From: CALLCD01 sp039817885
GTDB taxonomy: Bacteria > Pseudomonadota > Alphaproteobacteria > Caulobacterales > Hyphomonadaceae
Length of the DNA: 64,000 nucleotides
Direction: 5' to 3'
Assembly: GCA_039817885.1 (NCBI GenBank)
Contig: JBCBUY010000004.1
Location: 14,312 to 78,311 of the forward strand
In this document: positions 16,439 to 25,550 of the stretch, piece by piece
Layout: every line of letters begins with the position of its first letter
How positions within the stretch are numbered: position 1 is the stretch's first letter
Made by a program: the position numbers and the translations under genes
Notes under the pieces: generated by a model
The model's database searches: none
What the model saw: the letters and a program-made list of their open reading frames with translations, nothing else
Told to the model about the DNA's origin: nothing

Positions 16439-17847
16439 AGCGGGCCCTCCGCCGCTTCACAGGCCGCAGCCAATAAGTCCGGAACGTGGCCCCGCCCGGC
16501 ATTCGTATCCACGCTGCCACGCAGATGCCCAAGACGAACCACAACAAGATCCAGACTGGGCACGATGAATCCATATTGGCCGCCTACGCCCAGGAAAAAA
16601 GCGGTATCGTCCGGAGCGGGCCATCGATCACTCGGCGCATGCTGGTTCAACCAAATTTGCCCGCCATAGATACTGCCCTGAAAGCCAACTGGCGCTTCGC
16701 TCATCCAGTACTGCCCTTTCCATGCCGGCGAGGGCAGAAGGCAAGCCTGCAAGACAGTCCAATCAATCTTCAGAGCTCGCGCCAAAGACTCATCCAAAAA
16801 GATCTGAGCCAGGCGTGCCCAATCACGCGCAGTCCCGTGAATATAGCCCGTGATCAGGAAATGCCCGTAAGGATCGGTCTCCAATAAAATACTGTCCGCT
16901 CCTAGCGGACCCAACAGCCGTTCATATGGCCAGGTCAGCGGATCGTGCCCCGATGCGATAAGACGATCTTCGAGTGCGGCCATTAGCAAAAGCGTGTCGC
17001 CATTCTTATAGGCCCCATATGTTCCGGGCGCGTGGCGGAGGGGCCTCGAGGCAACAAGGGCACGCGTATCCAGAGCCCCCGAATAGACAAATCCATGATC
17101 GGGATAACCATGACGCTGCGGCTCATAATCAGACGCCCAGCTGGCGGAAAAATCGAGCCCGCTCGACATCCGCAAAGCGTGTTCAACACTGATCGCTGCG
17201 CGCGGATCATCCGGACTGATCCACTCTCGCAAGGCCAAAGGTTCATCGAGTGAAATCAAACCATCCGCGACGGCACACGCCAGCAGGATCGCCGCGAGCG
17301 ACTTTCCCATGGACCAGGCTTCCAGCGCCATTGTGGCACTTGCGCCGGCTCCATAGCGCTCAGCAACAAGCTCGCCCCGATGCAGAATGGCGACTGCGGC
17401 GGTCATTGTGTCTGGGTCTGTCCGGAATGCCGATTCAGCCGCAGTTTGAAAGGTCGGGTCTGGCGCAACTGAGAGCTTCTCAATGATGGCCGGGGCGCTT
17501 TTCGCGTGCCTTCGGGTGAAGAACACATCATTCGCACCAAGCGGCAGCAAGACAGCCCCTTGCGCGCCAGTCCAGATGGCGGTTCGGGCAAGGGTCCCGC
17601 ACCTGGCGGTCACCTGGCCATCAATTGAGAGGTCAATTGAAACTTCACGGCCTTGTCCAAGCGAAGGCCTAACCGATTGCCGAAGAATGTCCTCAAGCGG
17701 ACGTTTAGACACAAATATTCCCGAGCAGACCCCCTTGACGATAAGGCCCAGATTGAGGAGGTCCAAATCACTCTGATGAGGAAGTCCACGTGCAAGACCG
17801 GGCGCAACAGACGCAATTGCGGGCGATGTGACGGACGCGGATGTCAT
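16435..17847 (-). CDS. Beta-lactamase-fold serine hydrolase, paralogue of the one at 27880
   Basis: 470-residue hydrolase with Ser179-M-G-Lys182 (SxxK) and a YKN motif (YGAYKNGD) that stands for YxN. The ETDPYGHFLITGYIHGTARDWARL segment is nearly the same in the protein at 27880-29295. An N-terminal domain of about 150 residues (KGVCSGIFVSKR) precedes the catalytic domain and is also shared with that protein. Relatives include 6-aminohexanoate-dimer hydrolase (NylB) and esterases such as EstB. No clear signal peptide. It lies 28 bp after the PepSY gene. Likely an amide or ester hydrolase; substrate unknown. Confidence 0.84.
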   Translation of the reverse strand: MTSASVTSPAIASVAPGLARGLPHQSDLDLLNLGLIVKGVCSGIFVSKRPLEDILRQSVRPSLGQGREVSIDLSIDGQVTARCGTLARTAIWTGAQGAVLLPLGANDVFFTRRHAKSAPAIIEKLSVAPDPTFQTAAESAFRTDPDTMTAAVAILHRGELVAERYGAGASATMALEAWSMGKSLAAILLACAVADGLISLDEPLALREWISPDDPRAAISVEHALRMSSGLDFSASWASDYEPQRHGYPDHGFVYSGALDTRALVASRPLRHAPGTYGAYKNGDTLLLMAALEDRLIASGHDPLTWPYERLLGPLGADSILLETDPYGHFLITGYIHGTARDWARLAQIFLDESLARALKIDWTVLQACLLPSPAWKGQYWMSEAPVGFQGSIYGGQIWLNQHAPSDRWPAPDDTAFFLGVGGQYGFIVPSLDLVVVRLGHLRGSVDTNAGRGHVPDLLAAACEAAEGPL

Positions 17848-17875
17848 GTCAAATGCCGAGAAATGCGTATCCGGA

Positions 17876-18964
17876 TCACCGCCGCATCCATCTTTTTGTA
17901 AGTGCGCTTAAAGCGGCCCAAAGCAAAGCGATGGCCGCCAATCCGGTCGTCAGGGCCAATGGTGCCAGCCACCAGGCTCCACCGCGCGTGGCATGGGTTG
18001 GATAAAAACCATTCGCCACTTGCAGCCCCGGATCGGCCTGAGTGAGATCACGCTTGGCTAACAGTTCTCCCTTCGCCGCATCGATGTAAATCTCAGAACG
18101 GCCATTCGGATGCCATTCCTTTGCGCGTCGTGTGCGCATGTAAATTGCACCGTCTTCACCGGGGGCGGGCGTAAACAGAAAGACGATGGAATCGTCGTCA
18201 AAAGCCGCTTCAGCAACTGCAAGCACAGCTGCCCAGTCTGGTCGATTATCAGGAAAGGCTGGAACACCAACATCTGTGCGGGCAGGTGCGCCGCCGCCAG
18301 CAATGCTTCCCAGGACGGATCTGGTCTGATCGGGAAACGCTGTCCCAATGCCGGTAAAGAACAAGAAGCCAAGAGGAACGGCCAGAAGCGCCCCCCACGC
18401 ACCATGAGCCCGCAAAAGCGTGCGCCGGTCTGGGCCTTTTAGTTTTAGCCTTTGCAACGACCATCCACGCCGAGACGGCCACCAAATGAATATCCCACCA
18501 ATGACGATTGCAAACGCGGCAATGCCAATCACACCAACCAGCGTTTCACCGAAATCCCCGCTCACAAGGTGGGCGTGAAGTTCAAAGAAAAACGTCTCTG
18601 GACGCTGGTGCCAGTGAAACACATCAGAAAATGTATCTGCCCCCGGCACCAGATAGGCGCGGCGGTCATCCATCAACCAAACATCATAATAGGGCCGGTC
18701 CACTTGAGGCAGGCGTGTGAGATTCCAACCCACCTCACCGGCCAGGCGATCAATGGTCGCAAGATCATCCCCTTTTGCTTCGAGACTCATGGGAAGTTTT
18801 GTTTTGAAAAGCTCAGGTGCCCGCAAACCGATTATCTGTTGGTCCACCACAAGAACCGTTCCACTGACAATGATCGCAAACAGCGGCAGCACGATCACAA
18901 TGCCTGTCCACATGTGCAAACGGCGCGCCCAGCGGAGTAAGGGTTTTGCCGGGGGTTTAGACAT
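17876..18964 (-). CDS. PepSY-associated transmembrane protein
   Basis: 362 residues with four membrane helices: near 16-38, around 148-168, around 197-216 and near the C-terminus (about 332-352). Between them lie PepSY-type periplasmic segments (VWLMDDRRAYLVPGADTFSDVFHWHQ and GRSEIYIDAAKGELL). This architecture is common beside TonB-dependent uptake genes, where some members act as inner-membrane ferric-siderophore reductases. It overlaps the MFS gene by 8 bp. The pairing with an MFS carrier recalls siderophore uptake loci of the FptX/RhtX kind, so iron-complex reduction is one possible role. Confidence 0.8.
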   Translation of the reverse strand: MSKPPAKPLLRWARRLHMWTGIVIVLPLFAIIVSGTVLVVDQQIIGLRAPELFKTKLPMSLEAKGDDLATIDRLAGEVGWNLTRLPQVDRPYYDVWLMDDRRAYLVPGADTFSDVFHWHQRPETFFFELHAHLVSGDFGETLVGVIGIAAFAIVIGGIFIWWPSRRGWSLQRLKLKGPDRRTLLRAHGAWGALLAVPLGFLFFTGIGTAFPDQTRSVLGSIAGGGAPARTDVGVPAFPDNRPDWAAVLAVAEAAFDDDSIVFLFTPAPGEDGAIYMRTRRAKEWHPNGRSEIYIDAAKGELLAKRDLTQADPGLQVANGFYPTHATRGGAWWLAPLALTTGLAAIALLWAALSALTKRWMRR

Positions 18965-20201
18965 TCACCGGGCTTTCCGCAGGCTTGGCATGCAGCTGCG
19001 ACGTTTGCGCATTAAAATCGTCGAGCACACGGACAAAAAGCAGAATAACGGCAGCGACAAGGACGCCCATTAGACAGAAGACGGCAACCCAGCCGAGCCG
19101 CGCAGCCACGAAACCGCTCACCGCTAAGGTCGCACCGAATCCCAGGAACCAGGCTGACTGCTGAAGCGTAAAGTCAGTTGCCGCCTGGTCGGGCCCTGTC
19201 CAACCCAAGCGCGCCGCATAGAACGTCATGCGGACCGGTGCCGTCATCAATGATCCCCAGAAAATCACCGCAATTACAAGCGCGAGACTGGGCTCTACGG
19301 CATAAGCAAGCCACAGGAATGGCGGCAGAGCCAACACTGACAAGAGAAGCGTTACGATGGCCATGCGCTTTACACCGATTTTTCGGATAGCCCATGTGGC
19401 GCAGAGCAAGGACAGGCCGGCCCCCAAACTGGCAGAAATACCAATCGCCGCTCCGACCTCGCTCAAGGTCAGCCCTTTGCTGCTGAGGAAAGGTCCAATT
19501 ACCGCTGACGGAATTTGCACGGCAAAAGCGAAAGCAAAAATCAATAGGAGAATGCGACGATTTATCGGCTCTTTTAGATAGCGCCATACGGACGCGGATT
19601 CCTGATTTCGAGGGCTATGAACAGGTCTTTCCCGACGGCTGAAGGCGATAAGCACCAATAGCGCAAATAGGGTCGCTGCTGTTGAGAAGGCGGCCATCCA
19701 GCCGAACCGATCAGCTATGAATAGCAGGCCAGCAAGTCCGATCACTTGTCCGATTTCCTTGCCAAACCATACAGCCCCCGAACCGCTGCCCTGCTCCTCC
19801 GGTGTCAGAGCCTCGACGACATAAGCGTCGGCGGCAATTTCATAGGTAGAGAAGAAGATCTTGATGATGGCAAACAAGGATACAATGACCCACAAGGTCT
19901 GCAGTGAGGGGGCGATCATAGCCATCACAAAATATAAGATCGCGACACAGGCTGCTGATGGTAAAATCCAACTTAGCCGCTTGCCGAAGCGCACCGATCC
20001 GTATCGATCCACTAGGGGAGCCCAGACCCACTTAAATGCCGTGACAATTAGTGGCAGTGCGAACAAACCCAGCCAGGAGACCGGCATGCCGAACTCTTTC
20101 ACGAAGATCGTCGGCACCATTATCGTACCGAGCGCGGCGGGCACCTCATGGGCCACCGATAGAGACGCTATGACAGCATGCTTATGTGTGCCATCGCGCA
20201 T
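18957..20201 (-). CDS. MFS transporter, AmpG/RhtX-FptX-like
   Basis: 414 residues with 12 predicted membrane helices. MFS loop motifs are visible (WAPLVDRYGSVRFGKRLSW; DAYVVEALTPEEQGSGSG). The overall pattern is that of the AmpG/PAT group, which carries muropeptides, acetyl-CoA or, in the RhtX/FptX branch, siderophores into the cytoplasm. It lies 5 bp after the TetR gene and overlaps the PepSY gene. With DppA and the DgcN/DgcA genes upstream, a peptide-type cargo is plausible; with PepSY downstream, a siderophore is the rival idea. Confidence 0.8.
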   Translation of the reverse strand: MRDGTHKHAVIASLSVAHEVPAALGTIMVPTIFVKEFGMPVSWLGLFALPLIVTAFKWVWAPLVDRYGSVRFGKRLSWILPSAACVAILYFVMAMIAPSLQTLWVIVSLFAIIKIFFSTYEIAADAYVVEALTPEEQGSGSGAVWFGKEIGQVIGLAGLLFIADRFGWMAAFSTAATLFALLVLIAFSRRERPVHSPRNQESASVWRYLKEPINRRILLLIFAFAFAVQIPSAVIGPFLSSKGLTLSEVGAAIGISASLGAGLSLLCATWAIRKIGVKRMAIVTLLLSVLALPPFLWLAYAVEPSLALVIAVIFWGSLMTAPVRMTFYAARLGWTGPDQAATDFTLQQSAWFLGFGATLAVSGFVAARLGWVAVFCLMGVLVAAVILLFVRVLDDFNAQTSQLHAKPAESPVNV

Positions 20202-20206
20202 GGGGA

Positions 20207-20845
20207 CTAGTCCGAACTTCCGGCGAGATGCGGAGACAAAAAGTCGACAACTAAATCAATTTGGCGGTGAAAGAAGTTCGGATCCATCGCCAATGGCTGG
20301 TCAAGCGCCATTCCCCGAAGCAACCACTGCGCCATCCGCACAAGATCCATCCCCCTTAGCGGGCTGTCGGGCCGCGTCGGCAAACGCCTTGCTGCCGCCC
20401 AACCGAAAATGCGTAAAGCTCGAAAGGCTGGCCGGCGCATATGAACTGCTAAGACCTCATCGGTGCGAGCCGCAAGCAGAAGCTCAGTGAATACCCGCCC
20501 TTCAGGACCTGTGAGAATATCCTCCCATAATAGGTGCAAAATGGATCTTAGCGCTTGTTCGGGATTTTCGCTGTCCAACTGAACATCGCCAAATCGCCTG
20601 AACACGTCTGAAATCAACTGAAGCGCCACAGCTCTGAAAACGAGATGCTTTGATCGAAAATGGTGGAGATAAGCCCCTCTCGACACATTGGCCGCTTCAA
20701 TGATCCGGCTGACCGACGTGCCGGAATAGCCGTTTTGTTCAATTGAGGTTATAGCTGCGCGCACTATTTTCAGACGTGTGGCGTACGCTTTCTCCGCCCG
20801 CCGCGTTCTTTGCCCCTGTATCGAGACGACCTCAATGTCTGCCAC
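20207..20845 (-). CDS. TetR/AcrR-family transcriptional regulator
   Basis: 212-residue regulator with an N-terminal helix-turn-helix (ATRLKIVRAAITSIEQNGYSGTSVSRIIEAANVSRGAYLHHFRSKHLVF) and a helical ligand domain. The GTG at 20845, two bases after the DgcA stop and with GGAGGG upstream, is chosen; a TTG at 20863 would overlap DgcA by 16 bp. It is embedded in the middle of the 11-gene operon. It is the obvious candidate to bind the CAGTAYGAYCRTAYTG palindromes before that operon and before the TonB receptor gene, which would also make it autoregulatory. That pairing is inference. Confidence 0.87.
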   Translation of the reverse strand: MADIEVVSIQGQRTRRAEKAYATRLKIVRAAITSIEQNGYSGTSVSRIIEAANVSRGAYLHHFRSKHLVFRAVALQLISDVFRRFGDVQLDSENPEQALRSILHLLWEDILTGPEGRVFTELLLAARTDEVLAVHMRRPAFRALRIFGWAAARRLPTRPDSPLRGMDLVRMAQWLLRGMALDQPLAMDPNFFHRQIDLVVDFLSPHLAGSSD

Positions 20846-20847
20846 TA

Positions 20848-21831
20848 TTATGGCCCTCCCCAAAGTTCTGATGGTGTTGGGCCCATCCGGCCATTGTCGT
20901 AAGGTATTGCCGGAACCCGGTCTCTTTTGGCGTTCATAGGGGCATCCAGATCCACTGTTTTACAATATGTTCCGATCAAGCGTGCCGGAGCCATGCCCAG
21001 ACTTGTGGCGATCATGCAGGACACCATGAGATCCAAATCTGCGGCTTGCAACGCCCGCATCAGTTTGATCGCGCCAGTTAACCCCCCCGCTTTATCGAGT
21101 TTTATAACGCCTGTGTGATATTTACCGACCAAGCCGGCAACATCATCAGCAGTCTGACAAGATTCATCGGCCGCTATGGGGATACGGGACTGGAAATCTC
21201 GCAGCGCTTCGTCATCCTCAGGCGGCATAGGTTGTTCGATCAATTCAATGCCCAGCTCCAACAATAGTGGCTCCATCGCGCGGAGTTTATCTATGGACCA
21301 GGCCGTGTTGGCATCAACAGTAATTCTGGGGTCTGGCGCGGCTTGGCGTATAAGGCGAATGGCGGCCTCATCATCATCACCGCCCAGCTTGACTTTCAAA
21401 AGCGGATAATCGCGATACCGCTCTGCCTGCTTAGCCATATGATCTATTGATTTAAGTGTAATCGTAATCGCGCTATCGAGGATTTCAGGGGGCTTCAATT
21501 CTGCCAGCTCATGAACGGATTTACCGGTCTGTCGAGCTTCCAAATCCCAAAGCGCACAATCTAAGGCACAGAGCGCCCCACCGGGCGGCAACAGATCTGC
21601 CGCCATTTTGCGGTCTATCCCACTTTCGATCTCTGTACGGATAGCCTCAAGCTGCGCAGCAAGACTCTCAGCTGTTTCGCCATGATAAACGACAGGCGCA
21701 CCTTCTCCGCGTCCAATGACCCCATCCTTCTCAAGTTCAACGGTGCAGACCTCCGCCGTGTTCCAAACATGGTTGGAAATAGTGAACGGCTCATAGAGTT
21801 CGAAATGCTCTGCCAGGACGGTAAGCTTCAT
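20848..21831 (-). CDS. dgcA: N-acetyl-D-glutamate racemase DgcA / dipeptide epimerase family
   Basis: Enolase-superfamily enzyme of 327 residues. Catalytic pieces are all visible: K146-V-K148, metal ligands Asp173, Glu199 and Asp222, and Lys247 in KLDKAGG. Taken alone it would be called an L-Ala-D/L-Glu epimerase. The DgcN-like gene directly upstream, overlapping by 4 bp, matches the DgcN-DgcA pair that converts D-glutamate to N-acetyl-D-Glu and then to the L form. This assignment uses established knowledge of that pair; other N-acyl amino acids or dipeptides remain possible substrates. Confidence 0.82.
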   Translation of the reverse strand: MKLTVLAEHFELYEPFTISNHVWNTAEVCTVELEKDGVIGRGEGAPVVYHGETAESLAAQLEAIRTEIESGIDRKMAADLLPPGGALCALDCALWDLEARQTGKSVHELAELKPPEILDSAITITLKSIDHMAKQAERYRDYPLLKVKLGGDDDEAAIRLIRQAAPDPRITVDANTAWSIDKLRAMEPLLLELGIELIEQPMPPEDDEALRDFQSRIPIAADESCQTADDVAGLVGKYHTGVIKLDKAGGLTGAIKLMRALQAADLDLMVSCMIATSLGMAPARLIGTYCKTVDLDAPMNAKRDRVPAIPYDNGRMGPTPSELWGGP

Positions 21832-22850
21832 GCTGCGGCCTTTCGGCTGATGCTCAGCACCGCATCTGCAATTGTGTCACAGCCAAAGCGAATAGGGTCG
21901 GTCACAGGTAGGCCCGTTCTTGACGATATGTCCTGCAGATGCGCGCGGGCGCTATCCTCCGTAAGGCCATCTGTGTTCACACTAATGGCAACGACCTTAG
22001 CGGCAGGATTGGTCACACGTGCGAGGTCTTCATGGGCTTGTATCGCCTCTTCATAGGATCGATGCGCGATGTGTGGGAGGAGTTCGAGATAGCCCCTGCT
22101 CGCATGCCCGCAAAGCACCATTGCATCCGGTTGGCTGCCATGCAGAAGGCCAAGCGACACCCCGGCATAAGCGGCATGGTAGATCGAGCCTTGACCCTCG
22201 ATGATGTCCCAATGATCGGAATCATTGTCCGGGCTGAGGGTCTCCGCTGCGCCCGCGATAAAGTCGGCAGCAACTGCATCGACGGCTATGCCTTGGCCTG
22301 CAATCATAATTCCCGTTTGACCGGTCGCGCGGAATGTGGCCTTGGCCCCGCGGCGGCGAAGCTCCCGTGTCAGCGCCAGAGCCGTCCATTTCTTCCCGAG
22401 CGCGGAATCGAGCCCCACCATAAGGCAGCGCAAGCCTGTGCGCTTGAGCCCGTTGGCCGATGGGACGGGCTCGTCTGTGTGCCTTACATCATAGAGTTGA
22501 CGCCCAAACCGCTTGGCCGAGTCGACGACGGAAGGAATATCGCTTAGCCGGTCATGCATCCCGCTGATAAGGTCAAGGCCAGCGTAAAGCGCTTCAAGCA
22601 GCGTTGGGTACCAATGCTCTGGAATTGCGCCCCCTTGCGGTGCGACACCAAGCACAAGTGCCTTCACACCCCGCTCGGCAGCTTGCTGGCAGGACATATC
22701 CGCAAGCCCGGTATCGGCAGCACAACCCGGCAGGCGAAGTTGGCCAAGACATTTGTCTGGCACCCAATAGGCCAATCCCAACGCTGTTTTGGCTCGGTTC
22801 GGCGCATCCGTATCGCCAAGAAACAAAAGATAGGGAGACGGCAAATTCAT
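21828..22850 (-). CDS. dgcN: D-glutamate N-acetyltransferase DgcN (DUF1611 family)
   Basis: 340 residues of the DUF1611 family, with a P-loop-like segment (GLDSALGKKWTALALTREL) and conserved GQTGIMIAGQGIAVDAVAADFIAGAAE and EGQGSIYHAAYAGVSLGLLHGSQPDAMVLCH-type stretches. In characterised DgcN-DgcA systems this enzyme acetylates D-Glu before racemisation. It overlaps both DppA upstream and DgcA downstream by 4 bp. The three together would release D-amino acids from peptides and convert them to L forms for growth. Confidence 0.83.
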   Translation of the reverse strand: MNLPSPYLLFLGDTDAPNRAKTALGLAYWVPDKCLGQLRLPGCAADTGLADMSCQQAAERGVKALVLGVAPQGGAIPEHWYPTLLEALYAGLDLISGMHDRLSDIPSVVDSAKRFGRQLYDVRHTDEPVPSANGLKRTGLRCLMVGLDSALGKKWTALALTRELRRRGAKATFRATGQTGIMIAGQGIAVDAVAADFIAGAAETLSPDNDSDHWDIIEGQGSIYHAAYAGVSLGLLHGSQPDAMVLCGHASRGYLELLPHIAHRSYEEAIQAHEDLARVTNPAAKVVAISVNTDGLTEDSARAHLQDISSRTGLPVTDPIRFGCDTIADAVLSISRKAAA

Positions 22851-23671
22851 GGATACGGCACCAGTTTATAGGCGCTCAAAAACGCAACGACTTTAGCAAT
22901 GGACAGGATATCGGCACCACGAAATCGAACAGTTTGCGCCCCGGTGCGCTCAAAACTTGGCAGAAAGGCCAGCGTTTCAGCGGGATGATGCCATTTAAAA
23001 TCCACCTCAAGCTCGAAGGGGCCCTGCACATCGATCAAGCGGAAGCGAGACACGTCAGACAAAACGGATTTCGTCTGCTGATGGATTAATTCTCTGCCCG
23101 CATGCGGGGATGAGGTCTGCGCGCTCATCCGACCTATTGCTTGTTTGACGACAGCCGTCTCCACAAACGGATAGCGTCTCGCCGCAGAAGCACAAATTTT
23201 ATTGTCACCCGTGACCAAGCCTACCGGTGTGCCGAAATGGCTGGCCACGCGAATGTAGAGATCAAGCTCGTCGATGCCTTCGCCATTCAAACGCAGAGCA
23301 TGAAACCCGGCTCCATTGCTGGTATGATTGAGCGTACCAACTTCATGGGCACCGGTGTGGTATCCGAGGCAAATGGCGACATCAAAATCACCGCTCTCCA
23401 TCCCCTGCATCATGCCGTGGGGGCGCGGGCTGCCGCGAACAACGGATACTTGGTCCGGCAAGCGGTCCAGATTGATATTCTCCCCATTCAGATGGGAGTC
23501 CGCGACACAAATATATTCAGCATCCGCTTCAATCGCAGCGTTACAAACTGCAATAACTTCATCTGTCATCCATTCACAGGCCTGCTCATATCCTCGGCCT
23601 TGCGGCAAAGTCTGATCCCAGGATACGACGCCTGCGACGCCTTCAATGTCAGCCGATATGAAGACTTTCAT
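22847..23671 (-). CDS. dppA: M55-family D-aminopeptidase DppA
   Basis: Zinc D-aminopeptidase of 274 residues. The start MKVFISADIEGVAGV carries the Asp8-x-Glu10 ligands, DSHLNG the next His, and GYHTGAHEVGTLNHTSNG further metal ligands and active-site residues of the M55 fold. DppA enzymes cut N-terminal D-Ala and similar residues from short peptides and form decamers. It starts 4 bp after the membrane serine hydrolase gene and overlaps dgcN. It is the strongest sign that the cluster handles D-amino-acid-containing peptides. Confidence 0.9.
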   Translation of the reverse strand: MKVFISADIEGVAGVVSWDQTLPQGRGYEQACEWMTDEVIAVCNAAIEADAEYICVADSHLNGENINLDRLPDQVSVVRGSPRPHGMMQGMESGDFDVAICLGYHTGAHEVGTLNHTSNGAGFHALRLNGEGIDELDLYIRVASHFGTPVGLVTGDNKICASAARRYPFVETAVVKQAIGRMSAQTSSPHAGRELIHQQTKSVLSDVSRFRLIDVQGPFELEVDFKWHHPAETLAFLPSFERTGAQTVRFRGADILSIAKVVAFLSAYKLVPYP

Positions 23672-23675
23672 CCAA

Positions 23676-25550
23676 TCACCACACCCAACTGATGAGCGGG
23701 AACCACCCGGAAAAGACCCAAAGCAGCGCGAAGGCGAGAAGGATCAAACTGGCAGGTACAGCCCAAATCAGAAACAGCCCCGGCTGACGGAAAACGCGCT
23801 GCCCTGTCAGGACCGCGGCGGCAAATGCTCCTAGTACAGCCAATACGCTGAAGAGCATAAGACAGAGTGATACGAGACTGGGACGTCCAACCTCGGACAA
23901 ACCGGCCCAGCTTCCAAGCAAACCAAATCGCGCGAATAGCGCTGACGTCACTAGAAAGCCCAGGCCACTGGCAAGTAAAGCCGCCCTGATCCAAAGCCCG
24001 TCACCAGATGGACCGCGCCCAGCAAGAGAGAGCCCACCCCACACAGCACCATGCAAAATAGCGGCGATGGAGATCAAAAGCGCCAGCGGCAAAATCAGTC
24101 GCCGGAACGCCGCTTCCAGGCCCGATACGCGCACATAACCGTCCCCATCAATCCAGTATTTTCGGCCATCAAGATCGGCGACAACTGCAGTTGCGAGCGG
24201 CAAACCGTCAGCCATATATCCGCCATCTGCTGCGGGACGATAAAGCTGAGACCACCCGCCCATCAGACCTGAGCTTGCTACCTGCAAACCTTCTTGCGTT
24301 GCTATAATTCGGCGTTGATCAAGCGCTTTGAAAAGCCAATCCCGCATGGGCTGCTCATGCGTGGCGAGAACGTAATGCCCAGCGGCGGCGCTGAGCACTG
24401 TGGGATCGGGTTCAGCCTTGTTCGGCATAGCGGGGGTGCCCAAAGTCGCCGAAAAATGATCCGCAATACGCTTTCGAAGCGCGCTTGCCGCTTGCTCGTC
24501 TACGGCGTTGAGCATGAAGACAAAGCCGGCACCCTTGCCCGGCAGATATCCCATATTCGCGCGGAAGCCCTCAGTTTGCCCCCAATGCCCACGGAAAACC
24601 TGATCACCGGCAGCAAAGGAAAAGGACCCGTACCCATACGCCCCTGCACCCGCGCCTTGCCGCGCAGCTTCGGATGTTTCACTACGCGCCATGCGCGCAA
24701 GCTGCTCTGGTGAGACAAGTCCTCCACCGTCGCCGGCATGCAAAGCAACAAATTTCGCAAGATCCCGCGGCGTGGTCATCAAACTGCCGGAAGGTCGGAT
24801 GAGCATTTCCCAGACAGGCTCCGGACGGCCATCGAGCGTATAGCTGCGTGCAACACGGTCTGGAGCCGTGCCATAGGTCAGAAAGCTGGCGCTTTGCATG
24901 TCCAGGGAATCAAAAACATAGGTTTGGGCTAAATCATCAAAGCTCTGACCTGACGCGATTTCCAACACACGTGCGAGCACGGTATGACCCGCATTGGAAT
25001 AGGAATAGAGCGTGCCAGGACGCCACCTGACATTGAGAGCACCCACGACATCCAGATAGGCCTCCGGCGGCGCATCAACCATATTCTCCGAGTACTCACG
25101 ATAGGATGATCCCGCCAGCCCCGCCGTATGCTCCATCAAATGGGCTATCCTAACTGGATCGGTCGCCGCCCAAGGATTGTGAAGATCAATCTCCGGAGCA
25201 ACGCTGCGGACCGTAGCATCTAAATCAATACGACCATCCTCAGCCAGCCGCATCGCGATTGTGGATGTGACTGACTTGGATATGGACCCAGCGCGAAAGA
25301 CTGTTTCAGCAGAAACCGGGATTTCCGCAATGCGATCCGCCAGCCCCCAATAGACTTCTATGCTGGGCTGACCCTCCTCAACAATCACGATTCCAGCGCC
25401 GGTCACGCGACTGGATTCCAAAATTGAGCGCAGGTCGCTTTCCAGATCGCTTGCGGATTGGGCGAAAACGGCGGGAGAGAACCACACAGACCATAAGATG
25501 ATCCAGATGGCTCCCACCCGCTTTCGCCATGCGGCCCCAGTCATAGTCAC
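23676..25550 (-). CDS. Exported beta-lactamase-fold serine hydrolase with C-terminal membrane domain
   Basis: 624 residues. A signal peptide (to about VFAQS) leads into a class C-type catalytic domain with Ser89-I-S-Lys92 (SxxK), a YSN motif (YSYSNAGH) and HWGQTEGF as the HxG-like third motif. The last 150 residues form four membrane helices, so the catalytic part faces the periplasm. Relatives are D-alanyl-D-alanine carboxypeptidase or D-aminopeptidase-like enzymes and esterases. The GTG start at 25550 overlaps the P450 stop by 4 bp; an ATG at 25544 is an equal alternative. It probably makes the first cut on the imported substrate. Confidence 0.85.
   Translation of the reverse strand: MTMTGAAWRKRVGAIWIILWSVWFSPAVFAQSASDLESDLRSILESSRVTGAGIVIVEEGQPSIEVYWGLADRIAEIPVSAETVFRAGSISKSVTSTIAMRLAEDGRIDLDATVRSVAPEIDLHNPWAATDPVRIAHLMEHTAGLAGSSYREYSENMVDAPPEAYLDVVGALNVRWRPGTLYSYSNAGHTVLARVLEIASGQSFDDLAQTYVFDSLDMQSASFLTYGTAPDRVARSYTLDGRPEPVWEMLIRPSGSLMTTPRDLAKFVALHAGDGGGLVSPEQLARMARSETSEAARQGAGAGAYGYGSFSFAAGDQVFRGHWGQTEGFRANMGYLPGKGAGFVFMLNAVDEQAASALRKRIADHFSATLGTPAMPNKAEPDPTVLSAAAGHYVLATHEQPMRDWLFKALDQRRIIATQEGLQVASSGLMGGWSQLYRPAADGGYMADGLPLATAVVADLDGRKYWIDGDGYVRVSGLEAAFRRLILPLALLISIAAILHGAVWGGLSLAGRGPSGDGLWIRAALLASGLGFLVTSALFARFGLLGSWAGLSEVGRPSLVSLCLMLFSVLAVLGAFAAAVLTGQRVFRQPGLFLIWAVPASLILLAFALLWVFSGWFPLISWVW

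Noticed and set aside
21939..22547. 202-codon plus-strand frame
   Set aside because: Antisense to dgcN; no start signal and no recognisable domain.
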